Shown in pieces: positions 1-15,000 of a stretch of 64,000 nucleotides of DNA. Both the position numbers and the translations under genes were made by a program. The stretch spans positions 14,447,501-14,511,500 of the forward strand of contig NC_064447.1 of assembly GCF_023343835.1 (NCBI RefSeq). Reading direction: 5' to 3'. The notes below the pieces were generated by a model that had not been told where the DNA came from, made no database searches, and worked only from the letters and a program-made list of their open reading frames with translations. Numbering within the stretch: position 1 is the first letter of the stretch; every line of letters begins with the position of its first letter. This stretch comes from Lagopus muta. Lineage: Eukaryota; Chordata; Aves; Galliformes; Phasianidae.

Positions 1-3000
1 GACCCGTGTGCACTAGCTTCCATGTTCTGCCAGTATTTCTTTGATTCTTGAACAATAGTGTCATGTGAAATACCTTCAAAGGAAAGTTAAAAGCTCATGA
101 GCACTTACAACTAATCTAAAATTTCAGACATGATCAAATTGCTGTGCTACCCAAGTCCCAAACGTTTATTTACGTGTGTACATACACATACACGCATATT
201 AAGAATCTCACCTCCAAAATATAAATGTAGTACATAACCTTACATTAAAAAGACAAAAGTTTCTAAATTACAGACTGTCCAACTACATAAAGATGCATCT
301 CTGAGTATTTGTGCAAACTAACTTCTGTAAACATATCCTCTGCCATCTCACTAGAGAACTTGCATTTTATTACACACACAAAAAAAACACAATACCAACT
401 GGCAGAAACTAGACTGCCTCCGTCCTCTTTAAAAAGCAAGCCCTGCTAATTAAGCTTTGTTTCAGGAAGGCCATTCTTACAGCTGTTTTGGCTAAGGTTC
501 CTATTGGAGCTATACAGTGTTCTTACATACTGTAACAGTTATTACTGCAATTCCACACAAACAGGGTCTATTATCTGTGTTTGGATTTGTGGGTTGGTAA
601 AATGCTTCTTCCCTGAGGTAGGATTTGTTTTCTTCCCACACCTTACGCTCTGAAGAGAAGCCTAGTGCTGAGAGCAGAGAACCAGAATCGGAACAAGATC
701 CAGAGCTCTAACTGACTTTAGGGAAGTATGAGGGCAACACAAACACATCCCTCCAAAAATAAAACACATCCTTCTGTGACAAAACAAGTTTCCTGGAGAA
801 CCCAACCCTTACTTCAAAATAGAGATTACAGAGCAAGTATCTGCAATGCTGGACTTCGTAGGGGCGGCGGCTAAGAACAGAAAATAACTGTTTTATTTTC
901 ACACAGAGACCTCTAAATCAGCTCAGGAGAGACAGACTGGAAATCTGCACAGAAACAGTCACCTCTTATCTCTCTCTGACGTCACAGCTGTGTGACATCT
1001 GTTATCACACTGGTACAAGAATTGAGATAAACTGAGGAATAAACCACCAGCAGAAAGGGGAAAAAATGCCAGTGACATTGCACTACATGGGGACTGCCAA
1101 GCTTCCTTCCTCCTCTGCATCACAATGATCCAGCACTGCTTAAATAAAGTACAGTCATACAGAGCAAAGTAGAACAAATCAGTGACTATGCTGGGCCATA
1201 AACCCTTTATTGCCAACAGTTCATTGATTACTTTAAATTTCGTAACAAGATTATGAAGGGTTTTAAACTTCTGAACAAGGAAGGACAATAAGTACAGAGA
1301 CATACAGTTCAAAAGATATCAGCTAGAAATAAAGTACTGAAATCTGTTATCTTCAAAGAAGCCAATAAAACCCAGCAAGAACAAAGCAAAACAAAACAGC
1401 ACTCTAAATATCCCGTGTAAAGAACAACAGAAAAACTGACTAAACATATAGACTACTGAGACAGGATGCCCACCTAGAAGCATTTATCGCCTGGCTTACT
1501 ACATAGGAATACCAGATCAATACTAAGCTAAACTTAGAATTCTAAGTTTAACTACAAGGACAACAAGGTTCTTGCATGTGGGGACAGATTGGAACAATGG
1601 CATAAATAACATACACCAAGGTTTTGTTTTCTTTTTCCCCGGTGCTCCATGAAGAAGATATTTGATCAAGATCTTCTAAACTGCAAATGCTTAAAATCAA
1701 GAAGAAATCTGGTTTGACTTGGATTTAATAATCACGAGAGACTTCAGATTTCATTTCAAGAAAAAGATGTATCAGATGATAATAAGCCGTTCTGACAGAT
1801 TTTATTATTAAAACCTTTCTAACCTTCAATAGCTAGTACACTTATCAACACTTTGCACCCTATTTACACAGCTGTTTCTCTAACATGCTGCTACAAAAGG
1901 TTTCAGCAGACTGGAAGTCAATGCACCTTCCCCAGGTAGGTACTGCAGCAGAACAAAATGAAGAGCATTCTGTTAAACATACCTGTTTCTTTTTGCATTA
2001 TCCAGACTTTAAGTTCTACCAGACTGTGAGCATAAAAGCATTTATCCTCTCTTAAGCAGCCATAGTGTACCTCGTGTCTGCACAGGTCAAGCTGACACCG
2101 AACTTGGAAAGGGCGAATTTTGGAATACTTCACCATAGTTTCTCGCAAAATGTGGACAAGGCACCTATTTAAAGAAGAGCCAGTCTTAGATATGTCTTAA
2201 CATGATTTAACGTGTGGGGAAAAGATGTAAAATAACCCACCATTATCACAGCTTACTCAAATGCCTCTGTAACACTCACTTGAAACCAGCGGTTTCCAGA
2301 AGGAAGCAGCACCTAATTATTGTTCCTAGTCTGAGTAAAGCAATTACAAATCAGCGCTCTTCATCTTCTACACAGCATTACTGAATCCAATCCAACTGGA
2401 TCATTGGTTTCAAAGCAGCAAAGTGTATCACGTTCACTTTTAAGTATACATTCTATTTTCACACAAGAACTTATTCTTTTTTTAAAGCATCATTAAATAA
2501 AGAGTTGATGCGTCCCAGTAAAAGCTTTACTCTTACAGCTGCAGTATTTCCTCAACGTAGGGAAGTGGAGCATGAATAAAGCAATTAAAATGCTCCTACT
2601 TCCATTTCTGTCATATAAAATTTTAAGTGTATGCAGTATAAAAAATCCACTAATACTGCTACGAAATCTTTTTATCTTTCCAAGAATAATTTAAGGGGCT
2701 TCTGCCACATTGCTTTGCACAAATTGAATTATTAAGACCTACGGTCTAATTCAGGTAATTAACTGCAGGTAATTAAGGTAAGCCTGTACTTGACTGACTG
2801 GGTTAAAACTCAAGAATAAGCAAATTAGACTGAAGAAAGAAGATATTCATAAAATCCTATGCAAGTTCAGCACCACACAAATAATTATACGAATGCAGCT
2901 CACCAAGCAGACAAGCTGCTAACAGGCTCACAGAGAAGTAGGAGCCAAACACAAAGATGGATACCGCTGGTTTTGAATGCACTGATAATGACTCAGCTCT

Positions 3001-6000
3001 CACAATTTAGTTACACAGGGCAATCCTTGTTCTCAAAGCTTGTCTTAGCCATACTGTCAAAACACTGCAGTCAGTTAGCAAGGAAAAAAAAATCATCAAC
3101 AAGGAAGAAATGAAAAATCAATATTCAAGAATGCCCCACAATCTTTGCTTTTAATTTGAAATTCAAAGGCATGGTTATTTCAGACATACTTGTTATCTTC
3201 GAAGTCATGCATAGCAGGGTGAGAACAAGAAGATGAATTATCCTTGTTCCTTTTGCTTATTATTCTGGGTTTATGATCAAAACATTTCTGGAATAAAAAA
3301 AACAAGTAATTATAGAGTATTTGTTTAAATATATTTAAAAGTATACCTCACCTTAAGTATTTTATCATAGACTTCAGCCAGTCTCTACTTCAAAGCCGGT
3401 CAGATTATTACTGAACACACATTTCAAAATTTACAAGTCAGTCACAAGCAAAAACATTTCTTATAGGATAACTATATTACCTATTTTTATTACATCATTA
3501 AAGATAAAGCAGCACCTCACAAAGAAACATGAAGAATCCATGATGTTCTTGAAGAAGTCGTGACACGGTGAAGTTGATCTTTCCATTCCCTCCAAAAAGA
3601 GCTTCTCGACTAAAAGCTCCTTTGCGCTCCAGTGTCCACACGTCTATCTCCTCCTGGCAATAGGCAAACGTGCAGTGCCCTGGATATCGGCATTCCTCTT
3701 CAGCAGCAACATCTAAAATGGTAACACTGAATTTGATGCTGCTTTTACATAACTTCTATTGTAAGTCCATCTTAGAACCTTTATCAAGCAACATCTGTTG
3801 TGAAGTCTAGCCGATAGGAGCAGCACCTCATCTCACCTCAACTGATTTGTGCATCAGCCTTTCTGAGTTTTAACTTTTCAACATCTCCATCAACTATATT
3901 TCTGCATTTTAAGGCAACAATGCTGAGAACCAAGAACCTTTCCTTAAATACAGTCAGATACAGCTGTTAATTAACACACCAGTCATCTTGCTTGCACCAT
4001 AAGCAGTCCATACTGCAAAAGAATATTTTCTTGCTATTGTTGTTTTGCATATTCAGCACTCGGAATACACTGCATTGAGGGCAACAGTATCCACCAAGAC
4101 TGCGTGACAGTCAGACCAGTTCTTTTGCAAACCTACAGGAAGCTGAAAATGCTGTCCTGCAAGTCCCTCCTAGTCCAGAGCATGTTTTTTATTGACAGAG
4201 ACTAACTTGTGATTAGCAGGTGTGCACACTGACAGACCTGCTGTAGTCAGAGAGCATGATCTGTCCTCCCTCTCTCCTGCTGGCTTGCCAAAACAGAGAC
4301 ACGTATGCACACCAGAACTTTTGGGGGAATGTCAGAGATCAGAAGGGAATTCCTTCTTTGCCAGTCTCCATTTATCTGTACTGCATCCGTACACAACTCG
4401 CAGGAAAAGAAGGAAAAGGGAGATGGCTTAAGGGGATACAGTAAAATGAAGCAAGAATATAAAAATATCCCGCTCAAAAGTTAAGTTACTCATGATGAAG
4501 AGCAGAAGTACTGTTCATGTTTTCCAAATAATCACATTGTCAAAACACAGCTTCCCTCATGACTGAGAATATACAGAACCTGTAACTTCCCCATCTCCTC
4601 TCACATATAAAATCTCATTCAATACTTCACCGTGATAAACCTAAGAGATATTAGTTCAAGCACAAACATTAACATTCACCATCTGTAACACACCTACCTT
4701 TACATATATAATATGGTCCCACATATTGTGTTTTTGTTGGTCTTGGACGTATTTTTTTCCATGATTTATCTTCAGAATTTTTTATTCTACCAATTAGAAT
4801 ATCCTTCTTACATTTATGTTCTAAATTAGGGTGGTAAGCATAATCCAGTAATTTAGGACCTGCAACAATCACGAAATGGCTTATATTCACATAAACCGCA
4901 GCAAAGTTTCATAATTTCCATGCACAGACTGGCACATACACCCAAAAGTGAAGTACACAAACACAGTGCATGGAATCCTTAATTGCAGCAGCAAGTCTGA
5001 AGAACCACAACTCATCAGCAGCCATGTTGAGCAGAACAGAAATAAACTAAATACTTACAAAATGACCAGTTTTGGCAATAACAGCATGGAGGGAGTACTG
5101 CATTATAACCTTGTAAGTACTTTGGGACAGCTACAAATGACCACCTTTTGTCAAATTCCAAAGTATATTTTTCCATGACACTATTTTTAAACTTAATTTG
5201 CGATTTACAAGAAGTCTACACAGGTGAACCCCAAGGATCAGAAAATGGCTCACTTAACCTTCATTTTTTATTATATTAAAACAGCTACTATGTTCAGACT
5301 CAAAACAATAGGTAAGAAGTACATGTGCCCAAAATACAAATGTCAGTCCCAAAGCTTTGTTGTTTGGGAAGGAAAAGTGTGCCTTTGCTTATACTTCCGC
5401 TTCAGGATGACATTCAAGTGAAGATTATATTACACCTAAAAGAAAGACATCTGGGAGTTAAGTTTGAAGACTAGCAACGCCCAGTGACCTTCACTCTTTG
5501 CTACTGAAGGGACTATGAAAACAAGCACGTGGCCCATTGTGCCTGGACAAGTTGATGGAACAGTATAATTTTCGGTTATATAAGCAGGAGATTCTTAAAG
5601 GCTTTGACAGAGAAACAAAGAAACAGAAGAAATAGATGTGTTGATATAAAAAAGAGAAGACAGTGAACACACAAAGTATTTCTTTCAATGTTCTACATCT
5701 CCTGTGCCTTTAGCATGTTTCAAATCACTTCATAGATTTTTCTTGTAAGAATAATTTCAACCTAAAAAAAGTTCTTGAAACTGCAATAGCCATCATCGAA
5801 ATGCCTCAATACAATTCTCTACAAGATCCATTACTATGGAGTACTTTAATATTGACACCTGTAACTTGAAGCACAATGTCTGTTTTTTAAGATTAGTCTT
5901 AATAAAGCTATTGCTCCTAGAATACAGCTCTTTTTAACAGCAGCAGCTCAGGCCTAAAAGATTAGTTATATTAAAGCCCAGTACAGGTTAGGATCCTTTC

Positions 6001-9000
6001 AGTCAATACAGTGAAGTTAATTATTACTAAGGTTTGGAAGCCTCATGATTATGATTTAGAATTAGTCTGGAAAAAAAACAATAAAACAGATGGGATGTGA
6101 AGGTTACCAGGTACTTTGAACTGCAGTTCAATTCCCCATGGCCAATCAGAGAGGGTATTGCAAGTTTTTTTAGTCTTGAGCAAAGGTGTCATTCTTCACA
6201 GTACCCTGGGCATTGGGAGGAAAGTGAATACAGAATGTGAATGTCCTTACATAGCTGACCTACAGCTTGGGGAAAGCATGTGGTGACTGGTGGTGGTTTT
6301 AGAAATCAAGAACGTAGTAGGACAACAGATAGAGACAAGAAGAAAGAAGATAAAAAGCTGTTGAAACATTCTACCAGTTCCTTAATAACACAATCATACT
6401 ACATTTGCTAAGAACAAGTCAGAATTGAACGCTATTTAGAAGCCAGAAGTACTTTTATTTGTTTTATTTCACAGTGTTTTAAGAATATGTTTTTGTTTTG
6501 TATTTAAATCAACCCAGTCGGGTCCCAGCGCCCCTTACCTTTTTTAACAAAACATAACTGGCAGGCCTGTCTTAGCTCATGTGTGCCTTCTAGTGGGTTT
6601 CTTCCCGCAAGTGCTGAAGATACAGGTATATTAGCAGTTGCACTGCTAAAAACATTTGAGAAGTCATTTCTAGTTTGACCTGAAATTCCCATGTAATTTT
6701 CAGACCCAAACAAACTACTAGGGCCATTTATCTGTAGGAAGAAAGTACATTTTACTTGAGTTACTTGAGAAAGTACATTTTACATCTCATTTCTTCACCA
6801 AAAAAAAAAAAAGAAAAAAAAAAAAGAAAAGCTTATTAAAATTATTATTCAAAGCATTAAAAAAGTTGCATGGAAAAAAATCAAGTACAAACTTAAGTAC
6901 GTGTCATAAAAGTGGATGCAGAGATTTGACATACACTCATTAAGACCTACGTTAAACCCTTGATGTATCAACATCTGAGCTGATGGAAAAGAGAACATTA
7001 AATACTTACAAACAACGGAGAGTTATTGCTGCTAAGTGTTGGTGCTCCATCTCTAGAAGCTGAACTTGAAAGGTCTAAAAGAAAAGTTTCAATTACTTCA
7101 GTTTCCCCAACACATCCTATTCACAAAATTATAACTCCCGAAAAGCATTAGGTATCAGAGTATCAGAGGTTTGTTTTTTAACAAGCAACACATCTTGCTG
7201 TTGTTTGCTACCCAGTTCTGCACCTTTTTTTTTCTTTTTTTTTTTTTTTTCAAATTGTGCAAAATCCCCCTTGTAAACATCTTGGTTGAAAAATAACTAG
7301 GTAATCATTGTCAGTACAACCACCTGACTAACAGTAGCAACAGCTCTGCAGACATTTGCTGAAGGAACATAAAGAGAATACTAACGCTGGATAAAAAGGT
7401 TAGCTAGATAAGCAAAACTTATTTATCAAAAATACAGATATGCAAGAGGGATAAGAGGATTCTTCTATTTTTTAACTTTATTTTGTTAATTTGGCTTCAT
7501 TCTGTAACACTGGTGATTAGAGATAAAATTTATTTCTTCTTTTCTAGTTCTCCACCTATTTCTTTCCATTTCACCACATAATCACCTGCAGCTTGAATCC
7601 AAACATGTAATGTTGCTATCTTTTCAAACTACACAGTTATACCAACCATCTTTTTAGGTCTTTTCATGTTTATTGTCAAATCATCAGCAATGGTTTATGC
7701 TTTGTTAAAACAGATACATAACACGAAGCTAACATGGCTCCTACTTAATCCTTGTTCACCCAAAACTAGTAACTTCCACAATAAATGTAAAAGAAATGAA
7801 GAGAAGAAGCTTAAAGAAATTATGCAGACCCAAAGTAAACAACAGCTTTCTTTATGAAATCTCGTGTACACCCAACACTGATAATCAGTACAGCTAAAAA
7901 TGTGAGCACAGACCATATTTTCTGCACATGCTAAGCACTGCTGAGTAGCAGTAAAAATCTGTTAAACAAGGAGTCAGTCTGACTGTCTCCTAGCTCACTC
8001 TCACATCATAAGGTTAAATATTAATACTCCTTTTTTACCTCTTTTTGGGTCACTGATTGAAAAGGTGCTTAATGGTGAACAGAAATTTTCCAGTGAAGAA
8101 GCCAAAGGCTGTGAAAAGATTTCTGAAAGAGAGGGAGTAGGAACAAATCCTGTACTGACGGGCAATGTCCCCAGCAAAGAAGCAGAGAAGGGCACGCTGG
8201 GAGCCACACTTCCTGCAGGAATAGGTCCCCTGGCACCTGTAGTTTGCTGTATAAAAAGAAGTTAAAAAAAAAAAAAAAGAAAAAAAAGAGTTCACACAGG
8301 AAAAGAAACCACCTCAATACAATCTGTAACAGCCTCCCATTCTTCCTTTTAAGAATGTTTTCAATAAGTTTTTGTAAACCTACAGAAAAACAACGACAAA
8401 TACACTACAGTACTGTAGAGAACTGCAGAAATCACATCTCAATGCTTTAATGCAAGGAGTCATCTATAAATCAAACTTTTTAAAGGTTCAGTTAGCTGAA
8501 CTGAAGAAGAAATTTTGAACTTTTTTTGAGTCAGAAACCTACTCAGACTTTTCTAAATAAAGAGACCATAATTCAAACAGTAAGGAGTTAAGAGTTAGCA
8601 CTGAAATGGAACCTGGGGCAGTACCAAATGACAGCACTGTCTATGTAAGCCAATTTACCTTCTTCCCTCAAAGGAAAACCACGCATCCTTCCGTACACCT
8701 CTGACAGGGACGTGACAGAATTTGGGAGCTTCCTTCCCTACATCTCACCTGCTGCCACAAGAAGCTCCCTCCTTGGCTGGAGGCTGATCAAACTGTCTGC
8801 ACAGAGTGGGCAATGTCTCGTCCCCAAGTGCATTCAGGTTCTATATTACATGAGGCTTCAATCTACCTCAAAAGATAGCATTTGCCATTACTGTGGCAAG
8901 TTTGCTATAATTTAACAATAATTGCAACTGAAATTTCCACAACAGATACAACAAAATGAAATGCATAAAACTTACAGTAAGAAGTCTAAGCATTTTTTAT

Positions 9001-12000
9001 TTTAAGAAATCAAGCTCAAGACAGAACCAGTTCTGCAGTCAATCTTTTTTACAGCTGTATCCATAGCTACATGAGAATTAAAAATCACAACTAATTGAAA
9101 AATTCAACATGCCAGATCCTCATTTAGTAGTGTGATATTAAGGGCTCCAAATGACTGTCACAGACACAGCTCAGAGTCAGTAACCTTGCTATTAAGTTCA
9201 GCCATTGCTGCTCAGCAATCAGAACTTTCACTTTGACTGTAAGTTGAGAAGCTCTGCATGCTTTGTATGCTCTAACTCTAGAAAGGCTGTGTAATGAAGA
9301 ATAACTCAAAAAAACCTCAATTTTTCCAATAATCTCTTCTAACAAATATGCAAAGTTAGCCTCACAGTGGCCCATTTCCGGTTATCTGCCACGCAGGTCT
9401 GGACAAAGCTCTGATTGCAGAGCTACTGCTTGGTGCACTAGGAGACAGCAGCGCAAGTACTGCTGTCCTGCAAAGTTATAAGCATGAGCTTGACTTTGCA
9501 CAGTCCCGGGTGGGCACACCAAACATCCTCAGGTTCACAGAGGCCTCAGTTATAACAATATACACCAGTCAGACTTCAATGGTCTGCTTCGCTTTTCATG
9601 GCATTTCCTGGAAGTAATATCTCTCCCACAGAGGCACTGTTGGTAGCAGTGTTTTTCAAAGCAGTCTCCATCTACGAGCAACCTCACTCAAATCTTCTAG
9701 CACACAAATCCAATAGGATTTCCCTGGAGCTCTGCCACGTCCTGGTATCTTTACAGCCACATTTGCAAGCCCACACGTCTGAGCGGATCAATCTGACCAT
9801 ACACAACTACAGCTCAGTGTAACCATAAAAATTAATTCACAAACAAAACAAGATCTCACTCAAAAGAAAGCAAACAAAGCTTTACCATTATGCTTTCATC
9901 TGGATCAGGCACAGAATCAAGTAACTCATCAAGTTCTTCACCAATAATTATATCTCCATCTCCACAATCCAAACATGCTTCTGGCATAGAGAAAGAAACA
10001 TTTCCTCCGTTTGCCAATGTTGCAGAAGGCAAAGAAGCTTTTTCCACTTGAAGAGACATAACAGAAGATAAAGACGATATGGGTACTGATGCCACTTTAG
10101 ACAATTCAGAAACAAAGGCTGATGAAGAAGCAGAAGAAACCGTATCTTGCTTCTGGTCAGATAAATCTGGAACAGAAAGACAGGAATGAGTGGAACTTTT
10201 ATTCAGAAGTGTAAAAACGCCTCCCCTAACCTTTAGCCTGATGGTGTCAGGAGAGAGAGAATAGAGAAACTTGAATTGTAAAGCAAAACTACATTAAATA
10301 TCTTCCAACTCATATGTACCTGTCTCTCTGTGCTCATATACTGCTCAAACTTAAAAAGACAAGAAAAGTTACAGGCTTGATATGCTCCTGAACCTCTGGC
10401 ACGTTCTCCCCTCCTTACTCTCAAGTTTAACAGGTCAGTGAAACAATTATATTAATAGCAGTTCAGTCCTATCATGATGAGGACTGGCTCAGCACCTGAA
10501 TGTGTAGTTTCACAGATAAAGATATCAGACTTCTGACACAGATCTTGCAAATGACAAGTTAAATCTTCTTTAAAAAATTTTCATAACAAATACAACTAGA
10601 GATATTACGTATCTAGTTTCCTAGTATTAGTATTCTAACATACACAAGACTCACCTAACTCAATATCTTCTACAGAAGAAGAATTCTGCAAGTGAGAAAA
10701 AACAACTCCTCTCAGTACTTTGCACAAGAGTCTTTAATATTTTTCAAACATATATACTTACAGGCAGAGAATGTAAGCCCTCAAAATTAGGTTTAATACA
10801 ACTTAAGTTATGAAGTCCAGTGGATTTAAGGGTGAAATAATTTTTAAGATAACGCATCCCACTGCAGACTGAAATACAATTGCTGTACCACTCAAAACCT
10901 GTAACTAACCGACAAATAAAAGAGCAGTGAGCCGTTCCGGTGTTTTCCTCGTTCTATCCCAAGTCCTCCTTTACAGCTAAATTGCCTGTTTCATCTGAAA
11001 AAGTCTTTAAGATAAAGGAGAACTCTTCCTCGGTGCTACTCAGACACATTAGCTGTAGGAAGACAAACACCCATTTAGCTACTAATGAAGGTCAAATTTT
11101 GGCAAACGTAAATCTAAAGGCATTTCACCTCAACATTCTTCACTTTCATTACTCTCCATGATATAAAATAAAAAAACATATTAGCTACATCCTTGCCTCA
11201 AGATGTTAAAAGTAAATATATTCACTGCACTAGATTTAAAGTTCTAGCTCATATTCATTCTACAGAGATAACCTGAATGATAATCTCACCTCACCTCAGT
11301 CTGCAATAAGTACATTGCAAAGCGGGATACAGAAAACAACAGAACCCTGAAGTCCAAAATAAAACGTCAAGTGCAAATTTTCACTTAATCATGGTGAAAT
11401 GATGGAAGAGTTATTCCCTGCAGTTTAAAGTCAGCTTATGCTTAACAACGTGTCAAAGCTCACCTGAGTTGATATATCACTAGAAACAGAATTCGAGGGC
11501 GGCTGCAATGAAAAGACACCTTCATTAGCTACAAAACTGATATCAAGGGAAAAACTCAACATCTTTGTTAAAACTGTAACAATTTGTGAGTTAAAACCAA
11601 ATCTTACCTTTGCTCTTACATATGCTTTCCTTATTTTTAATCCTAATTTTTGAGCTAGTTCTTGAGTAAGCTTAATCACACTTTCATCCTGAAAGAAATA
11701 GAATATCATAACGTACGTGGATTACCATCTAGTGAAAGACAACTTTTTACATCTCAAATACTCTTTGTTCTGCAAGATCTCTACGTGCACGATGTCTCTC
11801 AATGCACGCTATACTCTCACAACCATGGGATTGCAAGCTGCACTCAGAAAAATGCAGATCCTCAAGCAACATAATTTTAAGGTCTGGGAAAAAAAAAGCC
11901 AGAAAACAGACAGTATCCTGCTCTACTGCTTCTCTGAATAAAAAACAAAGATTTTCCACAACTAGAGCAGTTCAGAGAAGATGTGGGGTGTGTACACACA

Positions 12001-15000
12001 CACACACACACACACACGTTTACACTATTTATGAGGTAGAGAAAGGAAAAAAAAAAAAACACCTCAGTATTTTGCCCTGTTATCTATCCATTTTAAAAGA
12101 AGATTCCATCACCATGCTCATTCAAACAGGAATGCATTTCTGAGGCGAACCCCTCAATCATCCTCACACTCTGCATTTTAGTCTGCAGTATGAGCAGGCT
12201 CAGAGTGCCAAATTAGACTTGTTTTAGATGAAACAGAAGTGCTGCTGGAGTTTGGAGCAGGAGTGCACACCTGCTGTGCTCCAAAAAACAAAACAAAAAA
12301 AAGCATGGAAATCAGACTGTCAGCAGCCTCACTGCAGCCTGCAGATCCTGTTCTGCTACAGCACCCACTGCCTGCTGACACAGGCGTAGCCTACAACTAT
12401 GGGTCTCATTGAGCACGGCTGAGAACTACATTACTAAATGCTTGGAGAGCAAACATGCCACAATCACATGCACAAATACTAAACTTTATAATTACAGGTG
12501 CTTTTTCTCTTTAGAATACACCTCTGTCTAGAGAATCTTAAACAACAGTTAATTCAATGGTTCTATTGTTTATTGCAGCAGCTTATGGCGCTTGATCCAT
12601 ACAGGAATGTATTTCTTTAGGTGATCTCATTGCCTCTGCTGAGATCTGCTATCAGTCTTCACATTCAAAGTAAGCAGTAAGAATGGGAATAAAAAAAACA
12701 ACGCACCAAAACCTGCATTTAAAACAAACAAAAAAGTAATGCTCTTGATGTAAGTGCATATTTTCTGCATTAATTCTGTAGAAATAGCTACAAACAAATG
12801 CATCATTTGCCTACCTGTGGCACAGCAAGAGAACATTTTGCTACAGCATCATAAGCTGTCTTATACCTTCCCAGCTCGTTCAGTGCTTTTGCTTTCCTAT
12901 AGAGTGCTCTAAAATTATTTTCATTTAACCTTAATGCTATCTCACAGTCTTCTAAAACCTTTTCATGCAGTCCCTGCAAGGGAGAGAAAAGAAAATAGGA
13001 ACTAATCAGAACAATTTTTATAGTTGGAATGTAGAATTTGAGCTGTATTAGACACAGGTACTGAAACACTATGAAACATCCACCAAGGCCCCTGTACACC
13101 ACACATATGAACTGCTCTAAGCCACTGACCTATGCAACTAAAAAGTTGGCTATCACTCATATAGAATCCAGTAAGAGGGATGAAGACAATTTAATTCTTT
13201 CTCAGAGCCATGTTATTGCACAGAGAAAGTGGCAGACTCAGGAGCAGTCAGCAACAGAAATAGATTAAACTACTCTTCTATCAACTTCCTGGCACGACTG
13301 TTCTGGAGGTTGGTGGCCTGCTCTGTGGTCCCTGGGGTCCCTTCCAACCCAAGCCATTCCACAATTCCACAGTTCTGGCTCTTCTGCTATTTATCTAGTA
13401 TTGGTAACTACAAACATCCAGGTGACCACGCTTGTGAAAAGATGAAACAAAGCAATACCAACAAAGCAACACCAACAGCTTTTCACTGCTAAACTTTCCA
13501 TGCCATCACAGTGTTAGTAGGTGATTCTCAAGGAGTGATACTGTTTCAATAGAAGCTTACCATATTTGAAAAACATGCTATCCTGTTTACATGTAGCTTC
13601 TCTAAAATATCATCAGACACATGGATTTCTTCAGAATTAGCATAATCTGCTATGTTTATAGCTTCTGAATAGTGATTCAGCGAGCCCCTCCAATCACCTT
13701 CTCGATACACATCATTCCCTTCATTAAAAAGATTTCTAACAAGTTCTCGTATAAATAGCTGTAATAAAGAAAAACACTCATGAACAACAGTATTTGTTGT
13801 GCATCTTCCATATTTCCAAATACATATTTAAACAAACAGAAAAATGTATACTTGTAAATAAATGGAACAGAAATGATTTTTTTTTGTCTAGAGTTTTTTT
13901 TCCCAAGACACTCCCAAATACTCAGCATCACAACATATGCAGATGGAGCAGGCGGAAGGACTTGCAGTCATTGCTTTGTGTGTGGGACTTATCCAAGGCG
14001 TATGTATCTGTGCTCCCCACACTGTTAGCAAACAGCAGCCACAGCAGCTGGCAAGCCAGCAGCACACAAAGGCTGCTTCCGCAAAGCAAAAGACTTTTCC
14101 AATGTAAAATGTGAACATTAACAATCTGCAGTAACGCATTCTTGAGTCCAGTGATACAATTTACTGTTGAATAAAAATACTAGAAGGATGTGTGAAAATG
14201 TAAGTCCCAAAATTACACTAAATAGTAACACATAGCATAACCAAAATCTGTTACAAGAATGTGCGACTCAAGTCCTTTATCTCACTTTGCTGCACTACCC
14301 TAAACTTCACCAGATACAGCATGTCATTTTATCCAATGAATGCCCAAATTCATCCCTAACACCAGCAGAGCTCATCTGAGCTGCTGAGCAACCGTCAGCT
14401 GTCCAAATATCTGAATACCTGTAGCACAGTTTATGTAGCTTCTATGCTGAGACATTTTAAAATTACCATTCATACTGTGTTATTCCTTAAATAATGATTG
14501 AAAGCAAGAATAAACATACAAAAAAAAAAAAATTAAAAAAAGAAGAAACACTTCTGGAAATGCAAAAGTAATTTTATTACCTCATATTGTTCTTGTGTCC
14601 CTGGGTAGGGCAAAGTAGATCTAGAAAAAGAAATTACAAGATGCACTTATGGAACACACGGCTCACCAGACAGTCACAGCAGACAACACTGGCTCTTACT
14701 TAGAAGCAGCCTTGCTTGCTGCAGCAGGCTAAACCCAGCTGTGTTCTTCAGCCTGTACTGAACAAGGCAGGAGTGCTGCTGAGCAGATTTAATTAAACAA
14801 CAGTGTTTTGCTATTACTAATGAATCATTTTCATTTAAAGCTACATAGCCAGTCTCAGCTCTCCTCTTCAAAATGTATTACAATTTTGAATGCTGAGTTT
14901 AAAAACTCGGTGCTGTTTGTTTAAAAACAATTTCCTTTTTCTTCTCCAGCATGTAGGAACAGTTTCTGTATGACAACCACCACCTTTCTATAAGCACTAT

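Larger units (their letters stand above)
2165..14580 (-). other. Remaining ZC3H7A introns
   Basis: These are the introns between the listed exons; the longer ones are 2165-3189, 4860-6538, 8247-9885, 10686-11463, 11689-12814 and 13759-14580. Apart from the separately listed simple repeats and CR1 scrap, they are A/T-rich unique sequence. The donor after the exon ending at 3516 is weak (GAG|GTGCTG); the others match the consensus reasonably well. I see no nested gene. Confidence 0.6.

Noticed and set aside
8230-8246. Alternative acceptor CTACAG|GTGCC for the ZC3H7A exon at 8039-8246
   Set aside because: It breaks the frame carried from the previous exon (phase 0); ATACAG at 8247-8252 keeps the frame and the conserved protein.
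11802-12143. 113-codon frame encoding a Thr-His repeat
   Set aside because: Produced by the (AC)12 microsatellite.
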